DNA of 59,423 nucleotides, from NCBI GenBank assembly GCA_001414345.1, contig LLCB01000340.1:1-59423 (forward strand), written 5' to 3'. The position numbers and the translations under genes were made by a program. The notes under the pieces are model-generated. The model had not been told where the DNA came from, searched no databases, and saw only the letters and a list, made by a program, of their open reading frames with translations. This document shows positions 36,832 to 47,637 of the stretch, in pieces (within the stretch, counting starts at the first letter, position 1; each line of letters begins with the position of its first letter). Source of the stretch: Hymenoscyphus infarciens. Its lineage: Eukaryota > Ascomycota > Leotiomycetes > Helotiales > Helotiaceae.

Positions 36832-37788
36832 TCATACGAGATTCGCTTTCCCATGGGTTATTCTTGGAATAATCAAAGAAGCATTGGTCTCGTTACGACG
36901 AGTGGCATAGTCTCTAATAATCGCCGCAATCTCCTGCAGGGTATCCAAATACTCCTTCGAAATAAGGTCTCCTGCTGCCCCGTTTGCCGGGAGCTCAAAT
37001 ACGTCTCTGGGACGAGCGGCGATCACCAAGACGACGTGTTCCAATTCCCCAAAACAGTCCAGCGCTACCTTGTGGTTCGGATCATATCTCGACTCCGTTA
37101 TCTGGGAAGGAATTGGCTCGTCGATCCAGGCAAGTGAGTAGATGTACAACTTTTTGATTCCCCTAAAGGGGTTTTCAGCGGCTTTCAGTGATTGTCCTAA
37201 CCGACTGTAGGTCCAGAACTTTATCAACAAATCAGCAGGTGATTCTCAAGAAATTGAAAGGAATTGGGTCAAGCAGCCCAGAAAAAGAAATCAGAGAAAG
37301 GAAATATGCCGTACCTGGTATTCAGCAAACGCAAAGCGAGCATGCACATATAGAGTATCTCCTTCTGACCTAAACCACTGGGGCTTCCTGGTGAGAGAGG
37401 ACACCAAACCAATGCATCTATACTTGCTCAAAGCCGCTTTTCTGCTGGCTCTGCAGACGTAAAGACTCACAGGTGCCTCCACTTCTTGCTCTGCCTCTAT
37501 GTCAACTCTGCTCATGCGGACTCTTTGCCCAGCGGGCCAGACCAATTCAAAGATCATGAATTGGATTTCAGGGGGGAATCCGCAAAAGGGCGCGAATACA
37601 GGTTCTTGACCTGGTTGGTGGTTTCCATCTCTTGCTGGCGCGACGACTAACCTCTCTCTTCGCGTTCTGGTCAGTTGTGGTGGGTGTGATTCCACCCTTT
37701 GAAGGCCGGTTCTACTTCTTCTGGGATTTGTTTGGGAAACAAGACCGTCCATGGTCTGGGTTCCTACAGGTATCCTTTGAGAGGCCAT
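36832..37788 (-). CDS. 2EXR-domain protein, copy 1, with splice-phase conflict
   Basis: Exon 1 (37788-37315, 158 codons) starts at ATG 37788. It encodes a basic N-terminus, the 2EXR motif FCGFPPEIQFMIFELVWPAGQRVRM (split here only by my reading) and DTLYVHARFAFAEYQ. A second open segment, reading to a stop at 36832-36834, has LLIKFWTYSRLGQ, GIKKLYIYS and EIAAIIRDYATRR, which parallel the neighbour at 38067-39203. A good intron links them: donor GTACGG at 37314, branch site CTTGAC, acceptor TTGAG at 37245. However, it joins phase 0 to a codon that starts two bases later and meets TGA after a few codons. A weak donor (GTTTGC, 37330) with acceptor CTACAG (37205) would keep frame but drops a conserved stretch. 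So this is either an unusual splice, a one-base indel or sequence error, or a young pseudogene. 2EXR proteins are an expanded fungal family of unknown function. Confidence 0.65.
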
Positions 37789-38066
37789 CGTTGACTGTGG
37801 GTAAGTGTTAGGGGTGTGTGGCTGTTGGTGTGGTTATTCTCGTTGCCGCTGTCTGCCATATGCCAGTTCACTGGGTGCTATCGTTATGGGAACCCAAATA
37901 AGGCAGCGTCGCTCGCCGCTTTTGGCACCCACCGAAAAATAGCTATGTCACCATGCCGTCGGAATAACACAACCATTTCGGTCTCCCTTCCCATACTTGG
38001 ACAACCACAATTACTCGCTATTTCGCAGAAACACACGTCAGCTTGAACAACGGCCCCTCCTCCAGC
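37789..38066. promoter_or_regulatory. bidirectional promoter between two 2EXR paralogues
   Basis: Only 278 bases separate the two divergent start codons, so both promoters must lie here or overlap the genes. I see no clear TATA box. The short spacing suggests possible co-regulation of the pair. Confidence 0.6.
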
Positions 38067-39203
38067 ATGGATTTCCTCCTCCCAATCAACGATGCCTACG
38101 AAAATGCCCTCGCTCAAATTGGCGGCGAGTTGCCTGAAAGTCTGCGCTGCGCGATCGAAAAACTTCAAGCCCAAACCCAACGCATATCGCTATTCCTCGA
38201 GCTTCCAGACCTCCACCAGGAGCTCCAAGGCTATCATCCTATTCTTCAATACCCTCCCGAGTTCGCTCTCTTCCAGGAACTCCCTGTCGAGATTCGATTG
38301 AAAATCTACAGAATGATGTTCCCACCAGGACGTCATATTGAACTCGTTGTACAAGCCATGGCCTCTCGACATGAAACTTTCAGTCATCCGCCACCTTTGC
38401 AAATCTGCCGAGAAGGCCGTGAGGAAGCATTGCGACACTACAACATTATGAAGAGACCTTTCGGACTCGAAGACAGTAAAATCGGAGGCAGACGATTGTG
38501 GTACTTTAGTCCAAAACGGGACTCGTGCTACATACACAGCAGAGATCTTGTATTTGGCTCCCTTGATACTTACGGTCTCGGGTTTCCCCTCTGGTTCAAC
38601 AAGAATTTCACCAACAGTTGTCTCTTGGCTGGTGTGACTCAGTTGACGATATATTCAAAAGATTGGGGCAGGGACGTACGCCGCTTCAGTAAATGCGCTA
38701 GAAAATTAGACTTCCACCCTGATACTTGTGGTGGAAGGGGACATCTCGTATTTCTTCAACATGTCAAACACGTCCGCCTCTTGCACGTTGATAACCTACC
38801 AGCAAATAAGAAGTTTTCCCCAACACGTTTCCAGCTTGGCCCCAGAGCTCCCGTCTCCTCTACCGAACTGGAACAATGCGCTGCAACTATTCGGGATTAT
38901 CACTGGGAACGCCACGACGATCGCGATACCCTCATCAGCCCTTGCGGCAAACAGCTTTACGGCAACAACAATTCTGGCGTTCCCAAGGTTACTGCTGCTC
39001 ACAGAAGTACCCCTTTCGCTACACGGAGCGAGGAGACTGTGGAGTGGGCAGATTTGGCTTCGGAGGAGCTTTTGACACACATCCCAAGTGACCACGAGAA
39101 GGATGAGCTTGACGACAATGATGTGTTGGTTGGGAATGGCACTATGGAAGTTCTGGCATGGAAGAGGGGCCCTAGGTATATGCGACATTCACATATTTGG
39201 TAG
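38067..39203 (+). CDS. 2EXR-domain protein, copy 2
   Basis: A single exon of 378 residues, starting at ATG 38067; codons upstream in frame are not ATG. The 2EXR signature is at about residues 72-97: FQELPVEIRLKIYRMMFPPG then RHIEL. LQICREGREEALRHY and SCYIHSRDLVFGSL follow. Further matches to copy 1 are VTQLTIYSKDW (against IKKLYIYSLAW) and QCAATIRDYHWERHD (against EIAAIIRDYATRRNE), so the two are paralogues from an old local inverted duplication. The C-terminal about 70 residues are acidic and specific to this copy. There is no signal peptide or membrane segment. The 2EXR motif resembles an F-box-like helix pair (L-P-x-E-I-R-x-x-I-Y), which may mediate protein binding; no family member has an established biochemical role that I know of. 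Confidence 0.82.
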   Translation: MDFLLPINDAYENALAQIGGELPESLRCAIEKLQAQTQRISLFLELPDLHQELQGYHPILQYPPEFALFQELPVEIRLKIYRMMFPPGRHIELVVQAMASRHETFSHPPPLQICREGREEALRHYNIMKRPFGLEDSKIGGRRLWYFSPKRDSCYIHSRDLVFGSLDTYGLGFPLWFNKNFTNSCLLAGVTQLTIYSKDWGRDVRRFSKCARKLDFHPDTCGGRGHLVFLQHVKHVRLLHVDNLPANKKFSPTRFQLGPRAPVSSTELEQCAATIRDYHWERHDDRDTLISPCGKQLYGNNNSGVPKVTAAHRSTPFATRSEETVEWADLASEELLTHIPSDHEKDELDDNDVLVGNGTMEVLAWKRGPRYMRHSHIW

Positions 39204-39408
39204 ATTATTGGACTTTGAGCTGGAAATTACATAGAATCCAGTGTAAAGGATGTGATACTACGCTTGTTTCATGGATTCTAGAGAATGAAATTGTCGGACG
39301 TACATCATCTTCCTTGCCTTTTTTTCTTTCCTGTGACAATTTTGCATCGTTTTCATTACTCTGATTTCTTTTTCTATGACAACATTGTGAGATATTATAC
39401 TATTAGAG

Positions 39409-39423
39409 CGCCCTGGTAGGGCG
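39409..39423. terminator. small GC-rich hairpin at the island edge
   Basis: CGCCCT, a GGT loop and AGGGCG form a perfect 6-bp stem about 200 bases after the 2EXR stop codon and 9 bases before the transposon end. It could be part of a 3' region or of an older insertion scar. It is not a known eukaryotic terminator type. Confidence 0.3.
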
Positions 39424-39432
39424 TCCTGGATA

Positions 39433-39643
39433 CACCAAAAAGTCGGAATCGACTAAATCGTAAATCGTAAATCGTAAATTATAAAGTTGAGCTAAAGTAG
39501 AACATAATAATTATATTATCTAAGCCCTTTATTAAAAAAGAGGTAAGAGAGCATTTTACTACTTCTTAGTCTCTCTCTCTTACTACTCTTTCCTTCTTTA
39601 TTATATTATATAAATATAAAAGTATAGAAGAGAGAGAGAGAGG

Positions 39644-39674
<31 letters not shown>

Positions 39675-40081
39675 GACGAGTAAACATTTTAGTAGAAATT
39701 TTTTCCTAATATAGGTAAGAGGAGTTTAGTAAAAGTAGTAAATAATCCTCTCTCTCTCTCTCTTTCTTCCTTATTTATCTAGAAATAATAAGAAGAATAT
39801 AATATAATAGTAAGGAGACGATAATAAGAGAGCGATAGTAAGAGAGTAATATTACTAGTATATATATAATATATATTTTATTCTCTCTCTCTATTCTCTA
39901 ATTAGCTAGTTACTATAGTTAAGACTATCTAATCTAAATATAGAAAGAGAGTAGAGGAGACGGAGAGAGAGAGGGAATTTAAATTAGAAATTATTCTCTT
40001 TTATACTTATAGAAAGTAATATTTTACGCTTTACGATTTATAATTTCCTATTTATAATTTAGTTAATCTAACTTTTTAGTG
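39433..40081. mobile_element. 649-base MITE-like element with TA target duplication
   Basis: The left end CACCAAAAAGTCGGAATCGA is followed by tandem AAATCGT units. The right end (ACGATTTATAATTT...CTTTTTAGTG) is its RIP-altered reverse complement. TA lies on both sides (39431-39432 and 40082-40083), as for Tc1/mariner-type elements. The interior holds GA/CT microsatellites (about 39628-39668 and 39750-39765) and no frame. The same terminal sequence occurs once more at about 52818, so it is a dispersed family. Confidence 0.75.
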
Positions 40082-40853
40082 TATTCAGAATACTATAACT
40101 ATCGTCTGAAGTACTCTAATTAGCCTGTAAAAGTAGAGAATCTTAGTTACTTAAGTGACTTTACTTAGCTAAATATATACTATAATTCTTCTCTAATAGC
40201 TTTATTATAGTGAGTTCTTTTAGATCTTCTATTTCTCCTATTAAATCTAGGAAGTTGAGACTCTGAGACGTGATTTGTAGAAATGTTTGATTTTTTTTTT
40301 TAAGCTATCTAAGTCTATGATCTCGTTGTAACTTCTTCTAAAATAGCTCAACTTCTCTGTTTTATTTTCAAATTTAATAGATTCGAGGGTTTTTACTAGA
40401 AAACATACTAGTAAGTTCTCTAGATCTAAAGAAGAAGAAAAAACAATTCAAGAGTGAAATATCTTTATATATTAGCCGTACGTGTTCGTTAGAGAGAGAG
40501 AGAGAATCGATAATTATCTAAACTGCTTTTATATAGAAAACGTCTAGAATTCTATATTTTCCGATTACTTTATTAAAATTCTATTAACTCTTAATTTAAT
40601 TTTTATAAAATGTTTATTTTAATCTTAAATTTTTAAAGATTAAAGTAAGATATTAAGTTATTCTTAAAAGTGTTTTAAATTATCTAATATAGCTTAATAA
40701 TCTAAGTTATTTAAAGATTTTTACTACGATTACTCCGTTACTATAAGTTCTTTTAAATCTCTCGATTTTTCTATTATTTTTATATATTTTAAAAATCTAA
40801 CTAAGTTTATAGAGATATTTACTAGTTCTAAGCTGTCTTTTAGTATTATATTA
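40082..40853. repeat. RIP-affected AT-rich spacer
   Basis: This AT-rich sequence between two inverted-repeat elements has no frame and no repeat I can define. A GAGAGAGAGA tract lies at about 40492-40504. Some CpA and TpG remain, so mutation is milder than in the large blocks. Confidence 0.55.
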
Positions 40854-41429
40854 TATAGTAATTAATATAAATACCACCTTTTTAATTATTAAAGATAGAA
40901 ATACTATCTAATTAATTTATTTCTAATAGAACTACTACTCTTATACTATTTATTTATTTAGTAGTAATTTTACTACTAAAATAATAAATTAGGAATAGTG
41001 GTATTTATATCTAAAATAGATAGCATTTCTATTAAGAATATAAAGATAGTATTTATATTAGTATATATAAGCATTAATATACTTATTTTAGTATTATTTT
41101 TTAGAAATGTCTTTACTTAGAGAAGGTCTATATATACTCAGTTACTATTTACTATTTTTAGGCGGGGATTTACCTAAAAAGAGTAAATAGTAACTAATAG
41201 ATATACTACTATTTTACTAATATAAATACTACTATTTTATTTCTAATAGAAATACTACCTATTTTAGACATAAATACTACTATTTTACTATAAATATACT
41301 AAAAAACGTACGAGAAGTATATAAAATAAATAAATAGCATAAGAGTAGCATTTCTATTAGAAATAAATTAATTAGATAGTATTTCTGTCTTTAATAATTA
41401 AAAAAGTGGCATTTATATCAATTACTATA
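40854..41429. mobile_element. 576-base copy of the inverted-repeat element at 15.0 kb
   Basis: The sequence from TATAGTAATTAATATAAATA to its inverted counterpart TATCAATTACTATA aligns with 15019-15721 in the same order, including the segment AGAAATGTCTTTACTTAGAGAAGGTCT. It is shorter, mainly in the middle. It keeps ACCACC, GTGGTA and GCATT where the 15-kb copy has T or A, so it is less RIP-mutated. Confidence 0.75.
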
Positions 41430-42667
41430 GATTATATAATCTTCTCTTAGAATTACTTACTTATTCTAATAAGCTCGAGAATTTTATCTATTCTAAGGTT
41501 TTTATAAGAATGGTCAATTCCTACTTTCTTTTTTTAACTAACTAATGTTATAACTTGTTTCTTCTGTTGATTTTGAGGAACTTGTATAATAGAATGTTTT
41601 TACGAAAACTGCTACTAAGTGAGCAACTCTCTTCTCTGCTTAGTATAAGAAGACTATTTAATTTCCAGTGTCTGCTGCCTAATATCACAATCGAAGGACT
41701 TGGGCTCCTCCGCCTGATTATCATAACTGCCATAGCACTCCTCAACAGCGTCACTGATGTATTAGGTTACGCAGCATTATTTTCTCCCTCAGCGATTTAT
41801 GGGACAACTATCAATTAGCAAAATAGGCGTTGATGCGAAAATTAACCCATACGCACTTGACGACAACCGCCTCGCTGCTACCTTGCGTTTTACTAAAATA
41901 TTTACTTTAAAAACACTGTCTCAAGGTTGTTAGATGTCCCAAAAAGAAAAAAAACATTTAGAATATCTGTGTTCTTTTGTATAGTTTGTGATTCCATGAT
42001 TCTAAAGGTTGTTCTTACGGGAATATATATATATATATATATATTTATGTTCTTGTTGTTGGAAGTTCATATTTCCCATTCTCACTTGTTTACCTCCCGC
42101 TCTTTAGACCGGTGATCGGGTATGTCAATTGCGAAATTTGTTCATGTGTGTGTCGTAGGTGAGGTCGTCGGGTCAGGTACCAGCGGATCTCGTTAGTAAT
42201 ACCTGAAACTTTAAAACCCATTCATTCTTTTGTTTTTACTTATACGTCATCGCCTTTTTGCCATCCTGTTGCCGGGTTGGGGACATTCTGCGACGAGTGC
42301 GAATCATTTGGTCCAGGTTGTTTGTTGAGTCTTGGTTGTTTCCGATGATCGGGGCATGTTGGTTCTCTAACTTTTGTCCCAACGAGTAAGCTACATGTAA
42401 GCCACCAGTAAGCTGAGAGTGTGCAATGAGAAGGATCAGTCACTCGCGTGGCACTTACCACTCTAGTTCCAAGCTGGAATTAAAGTGTATATTGCTTGCC
42501 GCGGTCGCCACATCACAATGAGGGCCAAGCGAAGGCAAATATGTTAGGGAGGAACTAGGGCGCTTCTGAAAGCGCTGAGGCCATACATTGGTGGAATTTC
42601 TTGAGGAGTCAACCGTTCTCCGTCTTCCTAACCTATGGAGGTTGCGAACGAGACATGCCTTGATAAA

Positions 42668-42855
42668 TCACTGAAGCAGGTCCAGGTTCGGGAGAAAGTA
42701 TTCATGCTTGTAACATTGACTTTGTATGCATTTGGCTCCGCACCATCTCTTCCGTTCACCCTTGACCATATCGAATGGCCCGTAATTAGCCTTGCAAATG
42801 TCGCCATAATAGACGAGTGGAAGTAGGTTTTTTTTCTTTTTCTTTTGGATGATTC
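42668..42855 (-). CDS. possible terminal exon of a small Cys-rich protein
   Basis: A minus-strand frame without its own ATG reads VYYGDICKANYGPFDMVKGE, then KRWCGAKCIQSQCYKHEYF, and stops at 42670-42668. The Cys spacing C-x17-C-x3-C-x4-C looks like a disulfide-rich secreted protein. Another minus frame at about 42860-43015 has GFYKPGQCVCMVFERED. I could not join them with convincing splice sites or find a signal peptide, so this is only a candidate. Confidence 0.2.
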
Positions 42856-43130
42856 AAGGAACATTGACATTGAACCAGCGGTACTGGCATAAATGAATGG
42901 TGATGCTTTTTCTCTCTCTATAGGCAAACCTTTCTTGGTTCGATCTTCTCTTTCGAAGACCATGCATACGCATTGGCCAGGTTTATAGAAACCTTCCACA
43001 CTCACAGCATATTTTCCCAATCTGCTTTATACAGGGGAAAAAACGGTCCACGTTTCCCGAGTCCATCCATGACTGCCCTCTTAATAATGGATGCTCAACT
43101 TTCCGTTGAACGTTGAGCCTTATACCAAAT

Positions 43131-43288
43131 GGTTTCTTCCGAGCTTTGAAGAGACTGTCGAGACTGCATGCCAAACTTTACATCTCCTGTCGACCGTTTC
43201 CCTCAGATTATCAATCGACTGTTTTCTTCCGATTGTTGAAGAGAAGTTCGAAGCAGCATCTTGTCAAACTTTATATCCCTTGTCGGAT
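43131..43288. repeat. diverged 90-base tandem duplication
   Basis: TTTCTTCCGA...TTGAAGAGA...GTCAAACTTTA...CTTGTCG occurs twice with a 90-base offset. The sequence around it also repeats GTTGAA words. A plus-strand frame runs through both copies (43091-43291), but nothing marks it as a gene. Confidence 0.5.
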
Positions 43289-44138
43289 TAAGATTTAACT
43301 AGAAAACATTCGTTTAGATTCTATCGAACGTTGAATCAACCATCGGATGTCAAGATTCGCTTACCTTTGAAATGTTTGTTTAGTCCTCGAATTGAATGCT
43401 ACGCAGCAAATAGACCGTTGAAACCACTGAAGAATGCTTGACCTCGTTTTGAACTACAGTTTCTCTTTAATACTAGAGTTCACTTTGAGTTCTAGCCGCT
43501 CTATGATTCTCGGCTCTTTCTGGTTCGAATTCAGGACTAACTCGAGTCTTTCTACTATCAGTTTTGAGATCATGAATTAAGATTCGGTCCAGAAACCCTT
43601 CATTCTGTAATATATTCGGCTTTCACTTGTCGAGCTTAAATTCCCGTTTTGACACAATCTGTTTAAAGGTTTCTTGGCGCTGCTAAGAGATGCCCGGCTG
43701 CTCACATGGTGCGATAAAGGAGATTTGGTCCTTTGGCATATGCCGACTTAGGTTTTCTGAGGCTACCCCGAAGATTCCACATTGCAATCACATTGCAAAA
43801 ATAAATGAAAGGCGTCGACCCTTCGAGTTACCTATCATCGACGACAAGTCACCCCGCTAACTTACCCGCCATCTCATTTCAACTCGTTCCTATACTTCAG
43901 GTATTTCTTGGCTCGCAAGCCATTTCTGGAGCCAAAGATTGTTTCCATTCCAACACGCCTGCTATTTTAACTAGTAGTATGTAGTAAAGAAAGCCAAAAC
44001 AAAATCATTTTTCCGTTCCGAGGTACTTGCTCATAAGGGAAGAGTTGTACCAACGTTGGTAAGCGAAAGAACACAACAATGCAACCAAAACAAACCATCA
44101 CGGCTGGTTACCATTGACCAAAATCGCAAAGAGAAGCG

Positions 44139-44151
44139 CCCCCCCCCCCCC
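44139..44151 (+). repeat. poly-C homopolymer of 13
   Basis: Thirteen C in a row fall inside a short frame (44056-44295) with no family resemblance. The length may be a sequencing or assembly variable. Confidence 0.8.
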
Positions 44152-44916
44152 GGCACCAAAAGAACTGCTGTCGCAATCCAACTTCGCTGGTTCGCTGGTA
44201 CACCCAAGAAGGCCAAATACCCAAATCCTACCTTGAGTCGTTCATATCCTACATACCCACGAAAAGCTATTGTGCCCGAAGTCGTAGAAAACTGATTGTG
44301 CTAGGGGACTTGAGAGTTGATAAATTCTGCTGGGCAATAGGCACAATGAACATCGTAATATGCTAATTTATTGAAACAATGGTTGGGTCTCCTGAACGTG
44401 TTAGTTTTCTCTGATGTGCTCTAGCTAGCACAATTATACTAGCGCATTCCAAATAACACGATAGAGTGATAGATGGATACTATCTAAAGACTTAACGAGG
44501 ATAAGAAAGAAAATTGTCGAGGGTTGTTGAATAAGTGTGATGTGTGGTAGCTCGAGGGTAGTTCAGATCTCGCTTAATATATGTCAGCATAGGTGTTCAG
44601 CATATATACAACCATAGCATTCCACAATAAAACAATCACCTTCGTATCATAGACTGTCTCATTCTGGCGTAGTGCAGCTCACAATTCTTCAAATTGTTCT
44701 CATATAATTAATTTCCACTATTCTAGGACTTCTGACACAATATATCCTCATAAGTGTACGTAAACCGACAATTTAAACTCCCCCGCTAAATCAAGCGATA
44801 ACCTTTTGCCGTCCTAAAAGCACACTTTGAAGATAGACGAGGCTTCTCTGCTGTCAAACCCCTCAGTCCACGCAAAATGCAGTTTCCCATAGCTTCAGTC
44901 TTCCAAATTTGCAAAA

Positions 44917-45973
44917 TCATCGAGGGTGACTCGCTAATTCCTGAGGTGCAGTCTCCGTTGGTGCCTCATACCTCTGGGCAGAAGTCCATTGATCGGGCTT
45001 TTGTTGAGGTGTTGCATATGTCTGCGCTGGCGAAACCTGGGATTGATACCCATTCCCAGCCACCCCACCGGCCTGGTGATTATTATCCATATACTGTCCT
45101 GTCGTTCCCCCAGTCGAACCATTGTTCACCGAACTCATTGGTGTATCGATTCCCTTATACGACCTCGTCTTTTTCACCCTCCAGAAGCCGAGTGCTAGTG
45201 CCCCGAGGACAAGAACTCCGAGCGGGATACCAACCCCCAGCCCTATTTTCGTTCCTAGGTCTGCGTTGCTTGTTGATTTGGAATCGGGGGGGTTCGTCGC
45301 GGTGGTGTTTGTCATCGTGGAGGTTGTAGCTTTTGCAGATGTGATGTTTGCGATGAGTGCGTCGTAGCCGGGTTTGAATGCTGCTCCCGTGGAACCGAGA
45401 GTGAAGTTGTATTTACAACAGGATGTGAAATCGTAGCCACCTGTTATGAGTCAGTTCGCTGGCTGAGGAAGCGAAGGGGAAATTCGCTTACAGCAATATT
45501 GTTTTGCCTCAACCCCTGGGTTACCACATGTCCATAGGGAGACAAAGAAGTTATATGGCTCATTTGTGACTGGGTCTTGAGAGAAAAAAGCATCAGCTAA
45601 TCGGTTTTCAGTTTGGGGGAGGGATGGACTAACTGTTTACGCAAGCTGGTTGTTGTCTTGCGCAGTTTGGAGAACCCCAGGTCTGGTATCCAATTAGCAC
45701 TGACAGTCAAAGCTATTGTGAGATTCTACGAACTTGGTCTGTACAACTTCCTCTGTACGGCCATCCTGATCTCCCCAGACAATAACCTGACGTCGAACAT
45801 GAATCTAAAGGATCACAACATGAAGCCGGTGCGGAACCTGTTTGGTTACATGGCGAATGACCCGGCACTGCTGTCACCCCATCCGGATACCAACAAGTCG
45901 CTCCGGGATCAGCAGCAAATGTTGATACAATGAAAGAAGAAATTAAAACGACTAAAAAAAGGGATCGCGACAT
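44917..45973 (-). CDS. Cys-rich secretory-pathway single-pass membrane protein
   Basis: Four exons: 45973-45734, 45682-45634, 45575-45492 and 45440-44917. Introns 45733-45683, 45633-45576, 45491-45441 are 51, 58 and 51 bases, all GT-AG, with GTTCGT and GTTAGT as atypical donors. The joined product has 298 residues. A signal peptide (MSRSLFLVVLISSFIVSTFA) precedes a Cys-rich ectodomain: CWYPDGVTAVPGHSPC, SCCDPLDSCSTSGYCLGRSG, GSCTDQTWGSPNC, LWTCG, QYCCGGYDFTSCC. A Ser/Thr/Asn stalk follows, then one membrane helix (IGLGVGIPLGVLVLGALALG) with basic WRVKKTR after it, and a Gln/Gly-rich cytoplasmic tail. This architecture is common in ascomycetes, where it is annotated as hypothetical; the function is unknown. 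It resembles the neighbour at 33.4 kb in layout but not in sequence. Confidence 0.85.
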
Positions 45974-47637
45974 ATTTTCTTGCGGTTTTGAAATCAACAA
46001 TCCAAACTGGAAAAACGAGAGGAAGGAACCAAAAGGATTCAGAACAGGAAGGGAAAGGACCTTTTTAAGACGCGGAATTCTTCTCAACGCTAATTTAAGT
46101 CGAAATACAAGGGCTGATATGTTTTGAGTGCCACGGACCAAGCGCAGCACTCTTTTTAACGAAATCTCACTAAAACACCTACTTTTTAGAACTATATTAT
46201 AAACAAAAGGCACGTCCAAATAAGACGAAAACAACATAATATGAAGGAGAAATAGTAAGTTAAAACCAATCAGATAAAAGCTCTCTTTTATTTAATACCT
46301 TAGGATCGCAGATTTTATGAGCACGACATTATACAGTAGTAAATTTGGTATATGAGCAGCCTGAGGCCGACCACGCCGTGGCACTTAATACATGTTAGCC
46401 CTTGTAAGCGCGGCTGGGGTGGTGAGAAATCGTATCGGTCCTCGAATCAGATGGTTCCCAACTTCCCAAGTATAGATGGGGGTTTCCGGAGAATTTAAGC
46501 CTGTGAAACTAGGACGAAACTGTGGAGTCTAGATGCGGTATATTGCTCGCCTGTGTGGCGCGGAGGAGGAAATGTAATTTGATAGATCCCCCTATGAGTT
46601 TCATAGGTCTGTAGATGAGAGGCGCGAACTCGCATCAAGTAGTACCATACTATTTTGAGGTTAGTGATTTGGGGCTGAAGTCATAGGCATAATTGGGCCC
46701 TGTTTGAAATTTGTACTAAAAGCAACTAAAATAACCTGACAGTGAAATGTGGCAGGGGAAATGCCAAGTAACGAATAGACCCACCATTGCGGGGAACATG
46801 CAAACGATGCATTTTTCAACTTTGAAAATTAGACCGTGATGTAGTATTTTCATCTAAGATATCAAACTTAGTTCCGAGGAAAGATTCAACTTGAACTTCA
46901 AAGAGGGCTGACCTATCGAGTCGATTTTGAAAACACAGCAAAGTTTGTTCGCTTATGCTTAGATTCCTGTTCCACTGGCGTGACTGGGTATGAATTTTTA
47001 GGGAAATGAGAGATTGCACTTGTGGAAATTTACTGTGTTGATCAATTTGGGATCTTGGTTCTGTGGTTGGTCAATGGATCGTGATAATTGAGCTAAGTAG
47101 ACGCTAATGACTCCTTCCCAGGGGGTGGTTGAATCCTTCCGCAGTCTAGCTTCAAAACTGGTTTCTGGGATTGTACCTTTCCTCAGCCACCGCCAAACGG
47201 CGCCGACGAAGTGTAAAGGATGGTGACGGCGGGTTTCTATATACTGCTTCTCTCGATGCCGTGGATGGATCGGCTGAAAGAGGAGCTTTTGGTGGCTGAA
47301 TTATCGCTGGGAGTTTCGTGGTTTTGTTTGGTGTCAACCAGGGTTTCTCGGCCTACTTCATGAGCACGAAGTCGATTGTCCTATCTTGTTGCTCGGCCAT
47401 GATTGTTTACTTCAAGTCCTCTGGTGTCGCTTTTGTCTGTTCGTAAAGGAGTACCAGAGGACCATCAAATCCTTGTTAACGTCAATGACCTGCTTTCTTA
47501 AAGTTGAGGCTTGGTGTTAGTAATTTTTAGGAAGGTCAATTAAGGGCAGCAAGTGCTAGGCTGAAGAACCTACTTTGGTTGGTCGGAGTCTTTGGGGATC
47601 TGGGACATTGCAATTGGGTGTTCACGTCTTTTGCCAG
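45974..47637. other. intergenic region, no gene seen
   Basis: About 1.7 kb of mostly normal composition. Frames are short and without motifs. Some parts (46140-46320) are AT-rich. It contains the promoter of the Cys-rich membrane protein. The last 12 bases, GTCTTTTGCCAG (47626-47637), recur at 49883. Confidence 0.5.

Larger units (their letters stand above)
41430..44138. other. gene-poor region of normal composition
   Basis: About 2.7 kb hold no supported gene. It has an AT dinucleotide repeat at about 42022-42043, a diverged 90-base tandem duplication (about 43131-43195 and 43221-43288) and a small Cys-containing frame on the minus strand (42668-42855) listed separately. Short frames elsewhere lack motifs. 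Confidence 0.45.

Noticed and set aside
43500..43545. GGTTCGAATTC resembling a tRNA T-loop
   Set aside because: The flanking bases do not pair as a T-stem, and no D-arm, anticodon arm or acceptor stem is found at the right spacing.
44056..44295. 79-codon plus-strand frame containing the poly-C run
   Set aside because: Its frame depends on the homopolymer length and the product has no recognisable feature.
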